From the NCBI GenBank assembly GCA_016218585.1, contig JACRDK010000002.1, positions 1 to 32,008 of the forward strand: a DNA stretch of 32,008 nucleotides, given 5' to 3'. Shown here piece after piece: positions 18,447 through 27,392 of the stretch. Source of the DNA: Candidatus Doudnabacteria bacterium (GTDB taxonomy: Bacteria > Patescibacteriota > Doudnabacteria > UBA920). Each line of letters opens with the position of its first letter. Position 1 is the stretch's first letter. The position numbers and the translations under genes are program-made. The notes under the pieces were generated by a model. The model was not told the origin of the DNA. It did not search any database and was given only the letters and a program-made list of their open reading frames with translations.

Positions 18447-21400
18447 ATGAATAAAAAATTGCTCTCGGCAGTTGGTTTGTTTGTGCTGGGTCTGACTTTA
18501 GTCGCCCAGCAGACAGTTGCCACCATAGCATACATTGATGCTAATGCGGTGGAATTTGGTGTCGGTTCCCATGTGCAAGGTAAAGTTTTAGGCGCTAGCA
18601 CTTCCGGCCTGGTTGGCTATTGGAAGTTAGATGAGGCATCGGCAAGTTCAGCCGCCGATTCGTCAGGCAGTAATTATAACGGCACCTTAGTAAACAATCC
18701 GACCTGGTCAGCGGGCAAAATTAATGGAGGCTTAAGTTTAAATCCCGGCACAACCAAAAACCAGTATGTTTCTTTGCCGAGTATTTCTTTGGGCAATTCC
18801 GAAGTAACAATTTCGGCTTGGGCGAATATTAGATCTTATTCAACGAATGTCCCTTTTATTTCTAAAGGAACCAACATTTATCGCAATGGCTCTGAATGGG
18901 GTCTTTGGATATATGGCGGTGGAAATTTAGAAGCCAGAAGGGGCGGGCAATATATTACCGCGCTGACAAAAGTAACCTTAAACTCTTGGCATAATTACGC
19001 AACCGTTATGTCAGCTTCCAGCACAACAGTTTATGTTGATGGAGTAAAAGTTTTTACCGGCGCAGGCTTGCCAACCACGGCAATTGGCGGAACAACAGGA
19101 ATTGGCGGCTGGGGCGGTACGGGAAATTTAGACGGAACTTTAGATGAAATTAGAGTTTACAATCGGGCGCTTTCCGCGACTGAAATTTTAGATATTTATA
19201 ACGACACCGGCAGCGGCCAGCCGCCGGTAGACACAACCGCTCCGGTTATTTCCGGAGTCACTTCTTCTTCAATAACCACGGCTTCGGCCGCAATTACTTG
19301 GAACACCGACGAAATAGCCGACGGGTTAGTTGAATATGGCGAAACAACAAGTTATGGCTCCAGCTCCGGGTTAGTTTCCAACTTAACTAGCTCCCACAAT
19401 ATTTCTTTAACCGGTTTAAATCCTTCCACTCAGTATCACTATCGGGTAAAATCCGCCGACGCCTCAGGAAACCAGGCTGTCTCAGGCGACAATACTTTTA
19501 CAACTTCAGCGGCTCAAATTATAGACACTCAAGCCCCGACTGTTCCAAGCGGTTTGGCGGTTAGCGGCGTTTCCTCCTCGTCTGTAAATTTTTCCTGGAA
19601 TGCCTCAACCGACAATGTCGGCGTGTTTGGGTATCGAGTTTATCGAAATGGTTCAATTGTTGGCACAACAACAGCTGCGTCTTTTACAGACTCCCAGCTG
19701 CAGCCTTCCACGGCATATGTTTACGAAGTTAGCGCTTACGATGCGGCGGGAAATTTTTCCGACCGGTCCGCCCAGTTGCAAGTAACCACTTCTGAGGCTT
19801 CCGGCGATTCCGTTGCTCCGAGCGTGCCAAAGCATTTGTATGCTTTTAGAACCACTGCTTCCAGCACAACATTAACCTGGGATAGTTCAACGGATAACGT
19901 CGGCGTTTCCGGTTATAATGTTTATCGATTCGGTTTAAAAATTGGCACTACCGTTACAACAAAATTTGTAGACACCGGATTGCTTTTTGGCAGAGGATAT
20001 TCTTATAGTGTTTCCGCGATTGACGCGGCCGGCAATGAATCGTCACAGTCATCTATAACCAATGTGGTGATGCCAATAAACAATTATGCTTCATTTAGAG
20101 GGGATAGCTTGTGTGCGCCGCCGGCAACAATAACCGCCAATGCCCAGAAAAATTTGAATGCGGTTAAGTTAAATTTGCCAAGTATGTTGGCAGACGCCGA
20201 CAATTATGACGCCCTAATTGCTCCATTTAGAAGCTCGGCCGATGTTAATGTAAAAGATTCGGTAAATATGGTTGACCTTGGTGTTAGATTATTGCGAACA
20301 ATTCCAATGGCTATAAATTGCACGCCTCAGGATTTTGATTATACTTTGAGCCTGTCCAGGCTGCAGTCAATCCAGCAGTCGTTGCCGTATTTTTATAACA
20401 AAGCCCAAAATAGCCAAGATCCTTATGCGGGAATGAAAAGGGGGACTGTTGCCGTAAGATCCGATATTGATGGCCATATTGATTATTATTATTTTGCTTT
20501 GCCAACAAACTATAACCCGGCGGTAAAATATCGCTTGCAGGTAATTTTGCACTTTGCTGGAACTTGTGCTTGGGAAGCCGCGGGCTTAAGCTCATTTAAA
20601 CCTTTAACAGGAGATCTTATAGTTGGGACCCCAAGCAGCGCGTCGGCATTGGCCAGCACCATTACCGACACAATTTATATTGTCCCATGCGGCAGGGGGG
20701 CCAGTTCTTCTTATGCCGTGTTGGCGCAAAAAACCATACTGGATGAAATTGCGGACGCAATGAGGCGCTATCCGATTGATTCAAATTATGTTTCCATTAG
20801 CGGTTCAAGCATGGGCACGACCGGAGGAGTAAATCTTTCCGCCCATTATCCAGATTTATTTGCCGGAATTTTAATGTTTACCGGCAGCCCGGACTTTAAT
20901 TTGCCGACCGGAGATTATCGTTACGACGGTTCAATGCTTTATCCGAGCGTTGGCAGCGTGAGCTATGGTATTTTAGATACTCCAGGCGACACATCTTCGT
21001 ATCAAAAGGAAGAAAATTTTGCTGCCAATTTGCAAAATCTTGGGACTGCTCACCCGGGTTACTATAAATACGTAAAATATACAGACCCCGCCGGCAGCCA
21101 TGGAATTATTAATCAAACAATGATTGACCAGGCGGAAAGTTTCTTAAAAACCGCAGTCAGGAATCCCTATCCTGCCAGAGTAGCTTACAATATGGGTTCC
21201 GAGCAGTATGATGGCGCTTATTGGGTGCACAATATGACCAGGAGCAATGTTTTGTCTCCGGGCAGCATAGAAGCGGAAAGTTCTTCTAACGGTTCCTTGG
21301 TTACCGTTGCCACAACCAATTTAAAAACTTTTAGTTTGGACTTGTCCGCCGGCAATCCGCTGTTTGCCGGTTTAAGCACTGTAGTTGTTTCTATAAATGG

Positions 21401-22052
21401 AACTGCCATTACAGTTCCCACTGGAAGCACGGCATATTTTACAACAGCTACCGGTTCTTGGACTTATTCCTCATCGCCTGACTTTGGATTGTACAAGAAA
21501 AAAGGCGTATCCGGTCCTATTGCCGATGTCTTTATGGATAAGCCGGTACTTATGGTTTACGGCAGTAAGCAGGGGAACAGCGCGGCTATGGGCAGCGTAT
21601 TAGCCGAACAATTAACGCAAGCTTATTTTGGAAGCTCAATTTCTCAAGATAGCTACATCCACTACGGCAAATTTGAAATTAAAGCGGATGTCGATGTAAC
21701 GCCTGATGATATACAAAATAAAAATTTAGTTTTATTTGGCACGCCAAATCAAAACTCTCTTGTTGCCAGCATGTCTGCTTCGTTGCCTTTCCAAATTTCT
21801 GATTCTGGGGTTCAAATCGGCGGCAAAGCTTACACCGGCGCAAAAATTGGCTGGTCTATTGTTTATCCTAATCCGTTAAATCCTTCCCGTTATGTTTTGT
21901 TCGCCTCGGAGAATTACAATATGGGCATTGTGGGTTTCTTAAACACCAATGTTTTGCAGAATGACTATGTAATTTTGCAAGGGTTGGACTCCGGATTTTA
22001 TACCAGGAAAGTTTTAACCCAAGGCTTATTTAATAGCCAGTGGCAAAAGTAA
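18447..22052 (+). CDS. large secreted protein: LamG/concanavalin-like, FN3-like repeats, alpha/beta-hydrolase (esterase/PHB-depolymerase-like) domain
   Basis: N-terminal signal helix; GLVGYWKLDEASASSAADSSGSNYNGTL (LamG); three FN3-like segments (DTTAPVISGVTSSS..., DTQAPTVPSGLAVSGV..., SVAPSVPKHLYAFRTT...); GSSMG nucleophile motif at 20802-20816. Confidence 0.85.
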   Translation: MNKKLLSAVGLFVLGLTLVAQQTVATIAYIDANAVEFGVGSHVQGKVLGASTSGLVGYWKLDEASASSAADSSGSNYNGTLVNNPTWSAGKINGGLSLNPGTTKNQYVSLPSISLGNSEVTISAWANIRSYSTNVPFISKGTNIYRNGSEWGLWIYGGGNLEARRGGQYITALTKVTLNSWHNYATVMSASSTTVYVDGVKVFTGAGLPTTAIGGTTGIGGWGGTGNLDGTLDEIRVYNRALSATEILDIYNDTGSGQPPVDTTAPVISGVTSSSITTASAAITWNTDEIADGLVEYGETTSYGSSSGLVSNLTSSHNISLTGLNPSTQYHYRVKSADASGNQAVSGDNTFTTSAAQIIDTQAPTVPSGLAVSGVSSSSVNFSWNASTDNVGVFGYRVYRNGSIVGTTTAASFTDSQLQPSTAYVYEVSAYDAAGNFSDRSAQLQVTTSEASGDSVAPSVPKHLYAFRTTASSTTLTWDSSTDNVGVSGYNVYRFGLKIGTTVTTKFVDTGLLFGRGYSYSVSAIDAAGNESSQSSITNVVMPINNYASFRGDSLCAPPATITANAQKNLNAVKLNLPSMLADADNYDALIAPFRSSADVNVKDSVNMVDLGVRLLRTIPMAINCTPQDFDYTLSLSRLQSIQQSLPYFYNKAQNSQDPYAGMKRGTVAVRSDIDGHIDYYYFALPTNYNPAVKYRLQVILHFAGTCAWEAAGLSSFKPLTGDLIVGTPSSASALASTITDTIYIVPCGRGASSSYAVLAQKTILDEIADAMRRYPIDSNYVSISGSSMGTTGGVNLSAHYPDLFAGILMFTGSPDFNLPTGDYRYDGSMLYPSVGSVSYGILDTPGDTSSYQKEENFAANLQNLGTAHPGYYKYVKYTDPAGSHGIINQTMIDQAESFLKTAVRNPYPARVAYNMGSEQYDGAYWVHNMTRSNVLSPGSIEAESSSNGSLVTVATTNLKTFSLDLSAGNPLFAGLSTVVVSINGTAITVPTGSTAYFTTATGSWTYSSSPDFGLYKKKGVSGPIADVFMDKPVLMVYGSKQGNSAAMGSVLAEQLTQAYFGSSISQDSYIHYGKFEIKADVDVTPDDIQNKNLVLFGTPNQNSLVASMSASLPFQISDSGVQIGGKAYTGAKIGWSIVYPNPLNPSRYVLFASENYNMGIVGFLNTNVLQNDYVILQGLDSGFYTRKVLTQGLFNSQWQK

Positions 22053-22071
22053 AAAACGAATTAGACAGCAA

Positions 22072-22106
22072 AAAACCGCCCCTTGTACATTGGGGGCGGT
22101 TTTTGT
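22072..22106 (+). terminator. Rho-independent terminator
   Basis: aaaaccgcccc-ttgtacatt-gggggcggtttttgtt. Confidence 0.92.
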
Positions 22107-22119
22107 TAAGATTACTAAT

Positions 22120-22653
22120 ATGCTGTTATCTATAATTTTAGGATTCTTTTTATTATTGGCCTTAGTGCTGTTATTTCTAATCTCCAGCGAGTTTGTGGCC
22201 TTTCTGCGCACTCGGGTGCCTTTTGTTCCAACTCATGCCGGAGACATTGAATTTATCGTGAGAAAACTTGGGCTTTCGAAAAAAGATGTATTTTATGACC
22301 TCGGCAGCGGCAACGGCAAAGTTGTGTTCCTGGTGGAAAAATTGAGCGGTGCCAGCGCCACCGGCTTTGAACTTGGCTGGTGGACCATTTTATTTGCTAA
22401 AGCCAAAGCAAAATTAACCAACTCGCGCGCTCAATTCAAAAATCAAAATTTTTTTAATTCAGACTGGTCCGGCGCCAATATAATTTATTGTTATCTTTAC
22501 CCGCCGCTTATGGGGAGAATAGAAGAGAAGTTTAAAAAAGAATTGCGCCCCGGCAGCCTGGCTATAGTGCGGGATTTTCCTTTTCCAAATATGGCGTACT
22601 CGGAGAAATATTATTTGCCAAAAGACCATGAAATATATGTGTATAAAATATAG
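22120..22653 (+). CDS. class I SAM-dependent methyltransferase-like protein with N-terminal TM segment
   Basis: DVFYDLGSGNGKVVFLVEKLSGASATGFELGWW motif I; ATG at 22120 preferred over the TTG in the terminator. Confidence 0.78.
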   Translation: MLLSIILGFFLLLALVLLFLISSEFVAFLRTRVPFVPTHAGDIEFIVRKLGLSKKDVFYDLGSGNGKVVFLVEKLSGASATGFELGWWTILFAKAKAKLTNSRAQFKNQNFFNSDWSGANIIYCYLYPPLMGRIEEKFKKELRPGSLAIVRDFPFPNMAYSEKYYLPKDHEIYVYKI

Positions 22654-22683
22654 TTTGTAGAAAATTTATAACAAATATTATTA

Positions 22684-22714
22684 TAAAATATGCTTTAAAT
22701 AAAGCATATTTTTT
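22684..22714 (+). terminator. Rho-independent terminator
   Basis: aaaatatgcttta-aat-aaagcatattttttattt. Confidence 0.8.
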
Positions 22715-22741
22715 ATTTTCTTTGATTTTGTAGAAAAAAAG

Positions 22742-22770
22742 TTGACAAAGTTTTAACAGAAGAATAACAT
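22742..22770 (+). promoter_or_regulatory. sigma70-type promoter upstream of the TrmB-like gene
   Basis: TTGACA - 17 bp - TAACAT. Confidence 0.7.
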
Positions 22771-23056
22771 ATAAACAGAGAGAAAAAGATATAGGAGGCA
22801 GTTACAACATTTTACTGCTTGCGCAGTAAAACCCTAGAAGATCAAAGAAGACAAGTGAAAAAGATTTATGAAAATTATTAGTCCGGCAGGAAAATTTAAG
22901 TAGCCTAAAGGCAACCCCCTACCACCCCCGCAATCTTGCATACCTTTCACTCTTCCCCCGCCTTCACCTCTTAAATCTCCACCCCCGACTAATCCATAAA
23001 TCCTTTCCGCCCCCGTCCTTCTTCTGATCTTCTTCCCTTTTATAAAAGAAATCAAT

Positions 23057-23806
23057 ATGGAAATACCAATAATTTTAAAAACTTTTGGGCTCAATGAAAA
23101 AGAAATAGCAGTGTACTTGGCTTTAATTGAGCTCGGTCCGTCGCCGGTGAGGCTGGTGTCTGCGAAAGCCAAGGTTAACCGCGGCACAGCATACGATATT
23201 TTAAAGTCTTTGCAGAGCCAGGGTTTGGTAAGTTTTTATGACACCAAATCGCACCAGAACTTTGTGGCCGAACCGCCGGAAAAATTAATCTCAGCCTTGG
23301 AAGACAAACAAGAAGATTTAATATTTTTAAAAAAACAAATTCAAAAAGATTTGCCCGCGCTGCAATCTTTATTCGAGAAACAAGGGGGCAAGCCCGCCGT
23401 TAAACTATACGAGGGAAATAAAGGGATTAGGAATATTTTGGAAGATGTACTGCAATCTATGGCTAAAGAAAGCCAGAAAGAGTACTATATTTTTTCTTCC
23501 GCTGAATTAAGAAAAAATGTTTACTTAGCTATGCCGGATTTTAGTAAAAAAAGAATTAAGGCTGGCATAAAAGTTAAGACCATTGCATTGGGCGAAGGCG
23601 GACAGCTGGTGGGTATGGATGAAAGAAAGTGGCTTAAACAAAGCGGCACGGGAAAGCTCAAAGCAACTTATGAAATTATTTACGCGGGCAAGGTGGCCCA
23701 TATTTCGTTGGACAACGCGGAAAATCCGGTTGGGGTGGTAATTCAAAATGAAGAAATTTACCAAACCCAAAAAATGATTTTCGAGTTCAGCTGGGGAAAG
23801 CTATAA
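23057..23806 (+). CDS. TrmB-family transcriptional regulator
   Basis: FGLNEKEIAVYLALIELGPSPVRLVSAKAKVNRGTAYDILKSLQSQGLVSFY wHTH plus effector-like C-terminal domain. Confidence 0.88.
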   Translation: MEIPIILKTFGLNEKEIAVYLALIELGPSPVRLVSAKAKVNRGTAYDILKSLQSQGLVSFYDTKSHQNFVAEPPEKLISALEDKQEDLIFLKKQIQKDLPALQSLFEKQGGKPAVKLYEGNKGIRNILEDVLQSMAKESQKEYYIFSSAELRKNVYLAMPDFSKKRIKAGIKVKTIALGEGGQLVGMDERKWLKQSGTGKLKATYEIIYAGKVAHISLDNAENPVGVVIQNEEIYQTQKMIFEFSWGKL

Positions 23807-23866
23807 TTCTCCTCAGTTTTACCCGACAATCGTTAAAATTGCCGGAAAGAAAACAGGAGGCACAAT

Positions 23867-24097
23867 ATGATGATGAGGGAGTTGGCGGCGACAATTAGGG
23901 AGATCCGCTCCGTTCGCAGAATCAGACGTGGAGACAGACAGCCGAATAATTCCGACTTCGGAGATGTTGGCCAAATGATAGAAAATCTGGCTTACGCCGA
24001 AAAGGGGGCAGTGAAATTGCTGCTCAGGGATGCAACGCTGGCGGCGCGAGTCGCTGAAACAGCCAAAACCTATTTAAATTCTCTGAGAACAAAATGA
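23867..24097 (+). CDS. hypothetical protein (76 aa)
   Basis: SD ACAGGAGGCACAAT before ATG; basic N terminus MMMRELAATIREIRSVRRIRRGD. Confidence 0.65.
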   Translation: MMMRELAATIREIRSVRRIRRGDRQPNNSDFGDVGQMIENLAYAEKGAVKLLLRDATLAARVAETAKTYLNSLRTK

Positions 24098-24131
24098 GAC
24101 GGATTGTCGCCATCAAACAAACAACAAACAA

Positions 24132-24163
24132 CAGGGTCGGTGAGCTTGCCGCTTACCGACCCT
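24132..24163 (+). terminator. strong hairpin downstream of the 76-aa gene, terminator-like without T-tract
   Basis: agggtcggtgagc-ttgcc-gcttaccgaccct. Confidence 0.6.
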
Positions 24164-24268
24164 CGAACACCTATTAAGTAAGATGCCCGAGTTGAATTTA
24201 AAAGTTTTTTAAGTTTAGCCCGGAGATTTTATTAGCCGGAGAAAGCAAATAAAAAGGGGGATGCAAAC

Positions 24269-25063
24269 ATGGGTGTTGCTGCGATTATCCCGGCTGCCGG
24301 CTGGGGATTTTTCGTCCCAGGCTTTCCTAAAGTCCTGGAGCAAATTGGTGGCCAGACGATTCTGGAGACTGTGCTGAAAACCGTTTTTGCCAGCGGCGTG
24401 GTAGATGAAGTTGTGGTGGTGGTAAACCCCAACAACTATGGCCCGCAAATAGAGAAAGTCTGTGACGGGCTGCCTGTACAAATTGCCTATCAGCAGGAGC
24501 GGACTGGCGCGGCCGGTGCGGTTGCCGTAGCTCTTCCTCTGGTCAAACACTGCGAACACATTCTGGTGACTTATGCCGATATGCCGCTTTGGCGGACGAA
24601 CACCATGCGCGAGCTGGTGATTAGACATATCGGTGATGGCGCCACCGTGAGCATGGTAACGGTTGCTCTTAACGGCACTCGTCGACTGGAACGTTATGGT
24701 AGGGTGATTTTTGACGAACAGGGTGTTCCGTTGGCGGTGTTTGAGCCGGACGAACTTGTTTCGGTTAACCCCGAATTACTCGAACGGGCAAAAACGGTCA
24801 ATCCATCTTTGTATGCTTTTGACAGGGATTGGTTGGAGAGGTATATCCCGGAAATAGAGCCCGTTTCCAAAGACGGGTACACTGCGGAGCGTCATTTGCC
24901 AAAGCTCATTCCGATGGCATATCAACAGGGGCGGTTAATGTCCACTTTGTTGATCAAAGACGAAACAGAAGCCCTTGGGGTGAATACGTACCCGGAGCTG
25001 GTCCAGGCTCGAGAGATTTTGGCGCAACGCCAAGAGAATAATCACGACGGAGGGAGGCCGTGA
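24269..25063 (+). CDS. GlmU-N-like nucleotidyltransferase with divergent nucleotide-binding loop
   Basis: IIPAAGWGFFVPGFPKVLEQIGGQTILETVL...HILVTYADMPLW...LGVNTYPELVQAREIL; SD aagggggatgcaaac. Confidence 0.82.
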   Translation: MGVAAIIPAAGWGFFVPGFPKVLEQIGGQTILETVLKTVFASGVVDEVVVVVNPNNYGPQIEKVCDGLPVQIAYQQERTGAAGAVAVALPLVKHCEHILVTYADMPLWRTNTMRELVIRHIGDGATVSMVTVALNGTRRLERYGRVIFDEQGVPLAVFEPDELVSVNPELLERAKTVNPSLYAFDRDWLERYIPEIEPVSKDGYTAERHLPKLIPMAYQQGRLMSTLLIKDETEALGVNTYPELVQAREILAQRQENNHDGGRP

Positions 25064-25080
25064 TCCACGGCCTTCCTCCC
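25050..25080 (+). terminator. hairpin overlapping the stop codon of the preceding gene
   Basis: ggagggaggccgtg-atc-cacggccttcctccc. Confidence 0.6.
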
Positions 25081-25136
25081 ACAACCCTTTATAAGAATTA
25101 ATTAATTTGTTTTTTCTACAAAGAACCAATTAACCA

Positions 25137-26180
25137 ATGCTTATAAAATCTAAAAATAAAAAAATTGTAATTATTGGCGGCGGGGTGGGGGCAGCCACGG
25201 TCACAAAGAGCTTAAAAGATTTACCAATTAAGCTTACAACTATTGTCAGCAGTTTTGACGATGGCGGCAGCACGGGTATGATTCGCCGCGACTATGGCGG
25301 TTGGGCCGTGGGGGATTTTAGAAACTGTCTGCTGGCCGCTTCTGAAGCGTCGGACGAACTTAAGCAAAGTTTGAACCATAGATTTGGCCCGGGGCAGCTT
25401 TACGGAGCTCAAGCCGGGAATTTGCTGGTAAAGGCTGTTTTAAATACGCATAAACCATTTACAAAAGCTAACAGGCTGCTCCACGAACATTTTAAAGTTA
25501 ATCATATGGTTCTGCCAATTTCCGTGGCTGACAGCAAAATAAAAGCCCAGCTGGCCAATGGAAATTTTTTGGAAGGCCAAAACCAAGTTGCAAATTATTT
25601 GAGCTTTGATGCCGCGCCAATAAAATCCATTGAGTTAACTAAACCGGCAAAGATTTTGCCGCAAGCAGCCCGCGCTATTGCCGAAGCAGATATAATAATT
25701 TTTGGCCCGGGGCATTTTTTTACCAGCCTGCTGCCGCATTTAGCCGTTTCGGGGTTTGCCGATGCCTGGCGGAAAACCAAAGCAAAAAAAATTTTATTGT
25801 TAAATTTACTTGCCCATCGCGGCCAGGACAGTTATTATACTTTGGCGGATTATTTAAAGTGGTTTGCCAAAGAGCTTGGCGGCCGCCCGTTTGACATAAT
25901 TATTTCCGGGCTGCCCCCGGCAAAAAAAATATTAAAAATAGTTAGCGATCGCTTTGTGCCGGTACAAATAACGGAAAAGGATTTGGAATTTTTAAGCAAA
26001 GAAAATATAAGCCACTTGCGGGCAAACCTGGCCGGCACAAATTTGAGAAACCAGTCGGCAAATGATACAATTCAACGAGCTCCCGTAAGACATGACGAAG
26101 CCAGGCTTAAAGCGTTTTTAACAAAAATAATAGAAGATGCCAATATACTAATCAAGACGAATGAAACTAACCATAACTAA
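25137..26180 (+). CDS. yvcK: YvcK/GlmR-type (CofD-like family) protein
   Basis: KIVIIGGGVGAATVTKSLKDLPIKLTTIVSSFDDGGSTGMIRRDYGGWAVGDFRNCLLAAS; IIFGPGHFFTSLLPHL. Confidence 0.9.
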   Translation: MLIKSKNKKIVIIGGGVGAATVTKSLKDLPIKLTTIVSSFDDGGSTGMIRRDYGGWAVGDFRNCLLAASEASDELKQSLNHRFGPGQLYGAQAGNLLVKAVLNTHKPFTKANRLLHEHFKVNHMVLPISVADSKIKAQLANGNFLEGQNQVANYLSFDAAPIKSIELTKPAKILPQAARAIAEADIIIFGPGHFFTSLLPHLAVSGFADAWRKTKAKKILLLNLLAHRGQDSYYTLADYLKWFAKELGGRPFDIIISGLPPAKKILKIVSDRFVPVQITEKDLEFLSKENISHLRANLAGTNLRNQSANDTIQRAPVRHDEARLKAFLTKIIEDANILIKTNETNHN

Positions 26181-26240
26181 TGTCTTTATTTCGTTAACAT
26201 TAGTAAATTTGTATATTAGTATTGTGTATTAGCAAACTTT

Positions 26241-26999
26241 ATGAGAAATCAATTTGTAATTTTAGCTGCGGGTAAAGGCACTCGCATGAATAATGAACAG
26301 GTCCCCAAGGTTTTGACTATGTTAAAGGCCAAGCCGTTAATTTTATATTTATTAGAGGAGATTGAAAAAGTTGGCCAGTTAATCAAGCCGGTGGTTGTGG
26401 TGGGATATATGCATAAGCAAGTGGAAGCGGTGCTGGGCGACGGTTTTTTGTATGCTTTGCAGGAACAGCAGTTGGGTACTGCCCACGCAGTTTTAGCAGC
26501 CAGAAAAAAAGTTAAAGCGGAAAACATTCTGGTGCTCTATGGAGACATGCCGTTTATTCAGGCCGACAGCCTTAAAGAATTAATAAATATGCATTTTAAG
26601 ACCGGCTCTAAAATTTCCATGCTTACCGCTCAGGTGGAAAGCTATGGCGGTATTTATGAAAGTTTGGAGCATTACGGCAGAATAATTCGCGAACCGATTG
26701 AGCATAACATTGTAGGAATTGTTGAATTTAAAGATGCCAGCCCCGAGCAAAGGCAGATTAAGGAAGTTAACCCCGGCATTTATATGTTTAACGCCGGCTG
26801 GTTATGGAATAATTTAGACAAAATCCAAAACCATAACGCTCAAGCGGAATATTATTTAACAGATATAGCAAAAGTAGCTATTGAGCAGGGAGAAAAAATT
26901 CACTCTTTAATGATAAATCCAAAAGAAGTGCTTGGCGTAAACAGCAGGCAGGACTTGGCGGTAGCGGAAGAGGTGCTGGCAGAAAATATATCAGGTTAG
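26241..26999 (+). CDS. UDP-GlcNAc pyrophosphorylase-like (GlmU N-terminal domain only)
   Basis: FVILAAGKGTRMNNEQVPKVLTMLKAKPLILYLLEEI...QLGTAHAVLAARKKVKAENILVLYGDMPF...EYYLTDIAKVAIEQGEKIHSLMINPKEVLGVNSRQDL. Confidence 0.9.
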   Translation: MRNQFVILAAGKGTRMNNEQVPKVLTMLKAKPLILYLLEEIEKVGQLIKPVVVVGYMHKQVEAVLGDGFLYALQEQQLGTAHAVLAARKKVKAENILVLYGDMPFIQADSLKELINMHFKTGSKISMLTAQVESYGGIYESLEHYGRIIREPIEHNIVGIVEFKDASPEQRQIKEVNPGIYMFNAGWLWNNLDKIQNHNAQAEYYLTDIAKVAIEQGEKIHSLMINPKEVLGVNSRQDLAVAEEVLAENISG

Positions 27000-27001
27000 T
27001 T

Positions 27002-27041
27002 CTTTGTACAAATTCAGACGATCGTCAAAATTTGTACAAAG
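27002..27041. repeat. about 40-bp near-perfect palindrome
   Basis: ctttgtacaaatt-ca-gacgatcgtc-aa-aatttgtacaaag (13-bp arms plus central 10-bp palindrome). Confidence 0.92.
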
Positions 27042-27059
27042 TAGGAATTATAAAAAATG

Positions 27060-27093
27060 AGAAGACCCCGGGCAAGTGCGCGGGGTCTTTTTG
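27060..27093. terminator. terminator, probably shared by convergent genes
   Basis: gaagaccccg-ggcaagtgcg-cggggtctttttg. Confidence 0.88.
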
Positions 27094-27114
27094 CGTACGA
27101 CGTCGCGGTGGCCG

Positions 27115-27294
27115 CTAGTAGGAGAGGGGGTAAATCTGGTCGTAATCACCAGGGTCGGGTGGGGCGGTGTGCGGGTTGAAGCGGGGGACGTCGTTGTTGG
27201 GTTCTCCTCCTTGGAGAGTGGCGGCGGGGGTTTCTGTTTGAGGAACAGTGATTGTTCCTCGATAATCTTCGTGGGTAGGGGAATTGCCGTTCAT
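27115..27294 (-). CDS. 59-aa Pro-rich, probably disordered small protein
   Basis: MNGNSPTHEDYRGTITVPQTETPAATLQGGEPNNDVPRFNPHTAPPDPGDYDQIYPLSY*; 1 aa below the ORF-track cutoff; terminator at 27060-27093 lies just downstream on this strand. Confidence 0.5.
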   Translation of the reverse strand: MNGNSPTHEDYRGTITVPQTETPAATLQGGEPNNDVPRFNPHTAPPDPGDYDQIYPLSY

Positions 27295-27341
27295 AAATTA
27301 ATTATGAAAAATAATAATCAAGCTTACAAATTAAAGTATGA

Positions 27342-27373
27342 TATAATAAGATAAAGTATGTTGATAGTATCAA
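27342..27373 (+). promoter_or_regulatory. extended -10 (TGATATAAT) with direct and inverted repeats upstream of the RHH-fusion gene
   Basis: AAAGTATG at 27333-27340 and 27353-27360 flank TATAAT (27342-27347); TTGATA-G-TATCAA at 27361-27373. Confidence 0.5.
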
Positions 27374-27392
27374 AAATTAAGAATTTTGGGTT

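Noticed and set aside
22428-22460. A short AT-rich, approximately 7-periodic tract (aattcaa/aaatcaa/aattttt) in the methyltransferase gene
   Set aside because: Too short and too A/T-simple to separate from chance; not counted in the heptamer family.
22834-23187. 117-aa minus-strand ORF
   Set aside because: Antisense to the start of the TrmB-like gene; Gly/Arg-rich content results from the pyrimidine-rich leader of that gene.
27076-27354. 92-aa plus-strand ORF
   Set aside because: Begins inside the terminator and is the antisense of a more plausible C-rich minus-strand ORF (27115-27294).
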